A DNA stretch of 8,025 nucleotides, taken from positions 1-8,025 of the forward strand of contig CAMWUM010000082.1 in assembly GCA_947177435.1 (NCBI GenBank), in the 5' to 3' direction. The stretch comes from an uncultured Muribaculaceae bacterium (GTDB taxonomy: Bacteria; Bacteroidota; Bacteroidia; Bacteroidales; Muribaculaceae). The notes under the pieces are model-generated. The model ran no database searches and was not told where the DNA came from. It was given only the letters and a program-made list of their open reading frames with translations. This document shows positions 5,871 to 8,025 of the stretch, in pieces (the first letter of the stretch is position 1; the number at the start of each line of letters is the position of its first letter). The position numbers and the translations under genes are program-made.

Positions 5871-5904
5871 TAAATCCACAAATTCAGCTCACTCCGAGGA
5901 GGAA

Positions 5905-6498
5905 TCAGTGGCCTTTTTTCGGATGTGGCCTGTCGCAAGGGGTGACTAATTGATGCTGATGTGATGGCAACGACACCCAAAGCATCAGATACGTGAGTTC
6001 ACCAAGTTTGGCGTTGAATTCTTTGCTGTTTTTTCCATCGTATTTTGCGATATCATACTTATAGTGAAATACGGTGACACCATCTTTTACGACAAATACT
6101 TCCCTAAAAAACGGACCGTAATAGGGACTTTTGCGGGGTTCAAACCCCTTCGCCTCATTCGGCAGAGACTCAAAAGCCCACTGGATAGTTTTGGCATTGT
6201 CGCCGAGGAATATCGCTGTGTCGATAAGCGAGCAGCTGGAATCCTTGTCTTCCCAGGTTCTCGTTGTGCCATTAGCCATGCGCAACCCTGTTGAGTCTGG
6301 GTATATCATGCCCCAATTCATGCCATTATGTCCGTGCCAATAAAAAATATAAGTATTATGTATCGAATCGGTCGGCACATCAGACAGCGAGCACACCCAA
6401 TCGTGCAGCCGTTCATTATCTTTTGCGGCAGCAGGCGCAATATTCGCCAATATGGATGATATGAAAACCACCAGTGCGATCCGGCACAAAGATTTCAT
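5905..6498 (-). CDS. Exported protein of unknown function
   Basis: I do not recognise this 197-residue protein. It begins with a clear signal peptide (MKSLCRIALVVFISSILANI, likely cut after APAAA near residue 25) with no lipobox cysteine, so it is periplasmic or secreted. The mature part is rich in aromatic residues, with NTYIFYWHGHNGMNWGMIYP (about 48-67), FFREVFVVKDGVTVFHYKYD (130-149) and a His/Pro/Lys-rich tail. It has cysteines at about 36, 89 and 188 in the mature part. It follows the lipoprotein gene by 24 nt on the same strand, and both are more AT-rich than the neighbours, so the two are probably one transcript and perhaps acquired together. Confidence 0.7.
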   Translation of the reverse strand: MKSLCRIALVVFISSILANIAPAAAKDNERLHDWVCSLSDVPTDSIHNTYIFYWHGHNGMNWGMIYPDSTGLRMANGTTRTWEDKDSSCSLIDTAIFLGDNAKTIQWAFESLPNEAKGFEPRKSPYYGPFFREVFVVKDGVTVFHYKYDIAKYDGKNSKEFNAKLGELTYLMLWVSLPSHQHQLVTPCDRPHPKKGH

Positions 6499-6522
6499 AA
6501 GAGGGGAGAATGCTATTAGTGG

Positions 6523-7188
6523 TTAATTGTAATCTTCGGGGTTTATATCGAAACCGCACCATCCTTCGTCGTTGATCTCAAGCATATAGTGCGTGGTTGT
6601 ATACCAATCAAATCGCAGTTCTAATGGATTCTTGTTTGTGTTGGTGACAAAAAGTGAACGTCTACTTACAATTGCAATGCGTTCTCCAATAATTGAGTAG
6701 CCTAAAATCCAGTTAAAACTTCGGTTGTCAATGCCCTCTTGGCAATCAATGCCATCTTGACCGTGCCGGGTCTGAATGGATACATCTGTTGAATCGATAT
6801 ACAGTTCAAAGTAAGGCGATTCGGCAATGTACTCGTCCCTTTTTGCCAACGAGTCAATATAATTGGCGATATCCTGCTTGAGTTTTGGGCTGGTAAACTC
6901 AACTTCGTAGAGTGTCTTAGTGATGTGGTGCCACGTGATTTTTATGTCATCATCCCAAATGTTGAGATTAGGCTCTGGCACACCGTCGCTCTCCCCATCA
7001 ATGGAGTCTACTGCAATCGTGTCGGCTATCGCTGATGCATCCGTGATTGAGTCAATAGAAGCGGATGCGTCAGCAATCGAATCATTCGCATCTTTTGTGG
7101 CAGAATCGACCGCCCCGGTGCATCCCCACAAGCATGCGCCGCAGATCAATATAAATATGAATAGGGTTGGTTTGACTATCTTTTTCAT
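6523..7188 (-). CDS. Lipoprotein of unknown function with Ser/Asp/Ala repeat linker
   Basis: This 221-residue protein starts with a lipoprotein signal (KKIVKPTLFIFILICGACLW, then G-C with lipid on Cys23), so it is anchored in the inner or outer membrane facing the periplasm or surface. Residues about 28-66 are a low-complexity linker with loose repeats of D-S-I-x-D-A-S-A. The folded part (about 74-221) starts NLNIWDDDIKITWHHITKTL and has a Cys pair (149 and 211). I do not recognise a family. It begins 28 nt after the end of the TerD-family gene with no consensus promoter in the gap, so cotranscription is possible. Its base composition is more AT-rich than TerD or the GH3 gene. Confidence 0.72.
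   Translation of the reverse strand: MKKIVKPTLFIFILICGACLWGCTGAVDSATKDANDSIADASASIDSITDASAIADTIAVDSIDGESDGVPEPNLNIWDDDIKITWHHITKTLYEVEFTSPKLKQDIANYIDSLAKRDEYIAESPYFELYIDSTDVSIQTRHGQDGIDCQEGIDNRSFNWILGYSIIGERIAIVSRRSLFVTNTNKNPLELRFDWYTTTHYMLEINDEGWCGFDINPEDYN
6991..7105 (-). repeat. Degenerate short repeats coding the lipoprotein linker
   Basis: The DNA repeats a unit like GATGCATCCGTGATTGAGTC (7033-7052) as GATGCGTCAGCAATCGAATC, giving the D-A-S-x-x-I-x-S pattern in the protein. Copy number in such coding repeats can vary between strains and would change linker length without breaking the frame if units are multiples of three. Confidence 0.45.
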
Positions 7189-7216
7189 AATGTGGCTATT
7201 TAAGCCGCTTGCGGGA

Positions 7217-7879
7217 TTACTTGTAGGCGGTGATGATGCGGCCGATGGTTTCGCAGAGGTTTTGGTCGGGGTAGGCGTCGCCGATGGCCGAGAAGCGCCA
7301 TTCGCCGCCTCGGCGGTAGAGCTTGCCCATGATCAGGCCTTTCATGCCGCGGTACTGGGGCTGGGCCGAGACGTTGTATGAGGCGAACACTTCCTTGACG
7401 CGCTGGGGCGTGCCTTCGTACATGCGGATTGAGGCGTAAGGGATCTGTGAGAAGTCTTCCTGGCCGACGTTGTTGAGGAAGAAGAATATCTGGTCGACTG
7501 AGGGGTGCACGCGGCTGAGGTCGACGGTGATGATCTCGTTGTCGAGGCCGTCGTCGATGCCACCGTCGTCGCCTTTGAGGTCGTCGCCCGAATGGTGCAG
7601 GGCGCGATCGTTGGAGTCGAGTTTGCCAGGAGGCATGCCGTAGCGCTGTAGAAACTCGTTGCGGTACAGGGGCGAATAAATGTGGTCGCAGAGGTTGCCC
7701 TGGGCGTCGAGCATGACGCAGCTAAGGTCGAGGTCCACGTCCTTCGAGCCGCGGGATAGGCCCAGGAATCCGCGCACAGGGATTGCTCCCCAGTTGCAGC
7801 CGACGCAGAACTGCGTCAGCTTGGCGCCGTTAGACTTTTCGAGATTTATTCGTTGACCTTTTTCGAGATTGATAGCCAT
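7217..7879 (-). CDS. TerD-family protein
   Basis: This 220-residue cytosolic protein matches the TerD family, calcium-binding beta-sandwich proteins linked to tellurite and other stress resistance. Seen in order: MAINLEKGQRINLEK start, CNWGAIP and DVDLDLSCVMLD (about 28-58), HHSGDDLKGDDGGIDDGLDN (95-114) with the acidic calcium-binding cluster, IITVDLSRVHPSVDQIFFFL (116-135), and a C-terminal GEWRFSAIGDAY (192-203). Families of this kind usually sit in multi-gene ter clusters; here only one copy is in view, followed by two exported proteins of unknown role. No signal peptide is present. The exact stress it serves cannot be read from the sequence. Confidence 0.92.
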   Translation of the reverse strand: MAINLEKGQRINLEKSNGAKLTQFCVGCNWGAIPVRGFLGLSRGSKDVDLDLSCVMLDAQGNLCDHIYSPLYRNEFLQRYGMPPGKLDSNDRALHHSGDDLKGDDGGIDDGLDNEIITVDLSRVHPSVDQIFFFLNNVGQEDFSQIPYASIRMYEGTPQRVKEVFASYNVSAQPQYRGMKGLIMGKLYRRGGEWRFSAIGDAYPDQNLCETIGRIITAYK

Positions 7880-7906
7880 ATTCGCTGAATTTTTAGAGAT
7901 TTAGTG

Positions 7907-7914
7907 CAAATATA
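7907..7914 (-). promoter_or_regulatory. -7 box of the TerD-family gene
   Basis: The minus strand reads TATATTTG, an exact TAnnTTTG match, 27 bp before the ATG at 7879. No clear -33 TTTG lies at the usual distance; a dyad overlaps this region instead. Confidence 0.6.
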
Positions 7915-7939
7915 GTGATTATTTCGGCAATAATGGCTA
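7913..7939. promoter_or_regulatory. Dyad between divergent promoters
   Basis: ATTATT (7918-7923), spacer TCGGC, AATAAT (7929-7934) is a perfect inverted repeat flanked by TAG (7913-7915) and CTA (7937-7939). It overlaps the TerD -7 box on one side and TATCTTAG (7938-7945), a one-mismatch plus-strand -7 box, on the other. One regulator could control both genes. Confidence 0.4.
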
Positions 7940-7964
7940 TCTTAGCAAAAATTTTTATAGCATC

Positions 7965-8025
7965 ATGAAAGCAATCCGACGCATCCTTCTGGCGGTTTTG
8001 ATCGTGGCCGCCGCAGCCGTCCCGG
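7965..8025 (+). CDS. Start of an exported protein, cut by the window edge
   Basis: ATG at 7965 opens 20 codons, MKAIRRILLAVLIVAAAAVP, a typical signal peptide with a basic start and a hydrophobic core. The rest lies outside the window, so no function can be given. It is divergent from the TerD-family gene, sharing an 85-bp gap with a dyad. Confidence 0.6.
   Translation, partial: MKAIRRILLAVLIVAAAAVP

Noticed and set aside
5820..5879. 20-codon N-terminal extension of the GH3-family protein
   Set aside because: It contains the full -33/-7 promoter, so it would not be transcribed from that site.
1..8025. tRNA, rRNA, CRISPR array, insertion sequence or transposase
   Set aside because: No regularly spaced repeats, transposase motifs or terminal inverted repeats with an internal gene were seen on either strand.

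Overview
The window reads as chromosomal DNA of an anaerobic gut-type Bacteroidales, probably close to Muribaculaceae. That is an inference. The support is a set of promoter boxes matching the Bacteroidetes -7 consensus TAnnTTTG (243-250, 1317-1324, 1418-1425, 5839-5846, 7907-7914), the lack of clear Shine-Dalgarno sites, and the gene types: a GH3-family adenylating enzyme, an orphan PAS-like/LuxR regulator and a secreted alkaline phosphatase.

Layout. At the left edge, on the minus strand, is the N-terminal part of a radical SAM protein (20-187) with an intact C-x3-C-x2-C cluster motif and an in-frame TAA just after it. Upstream of it are a promoter and two near-identical 20-bp palindromic boxes (271-290 and 310-329). 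These directly abut the end of a minus-strand LuxR-type regulator gene (329-1090). The regulator has its own promoter about 220 nt upstream. The leader between them holds a roughly 150-nt set of concentric inverted repeats (1117-1264), which looks like a folded RNA. Divergent from it is a type II toxin-antitoxin pair (Phd/YefM-like antitoxin at 1437, RelE/HigB-like toxin to 1999) with a palindromic operator. The toxin gene meets a minus-strand ZIP metal transporter (2004-2783) tail to tail, with a 4-nt gap.

The middle of the window is GC-rich and minus-strand: a GH3-family protein (4305-5819) followed after 19 nt by an alkaline phosphatase (2903-4285), probably one operon from a consensus promoter at 5839-5870. 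Next come two more AT-rich genes for exported proteins of unknown function, a lipoprotein (6523-7188) and a signal-peptide protein (5905-6498). They lie downstream of a GC-rich TerD-family gene (7217-7879). A signal-peptide gene starts divergently at 7965 and runs off the right edge. The TerD gene and this gene share a dyad-symmetric promoter region.

The most unusual part is 1-1345: a structured leader, an orphan regulator, paired palindromic operator-like boxes placed where an activator would bind, and a broken radical SAM gene, all transcribed leftward. That the regulator acts on those boxes is inference.
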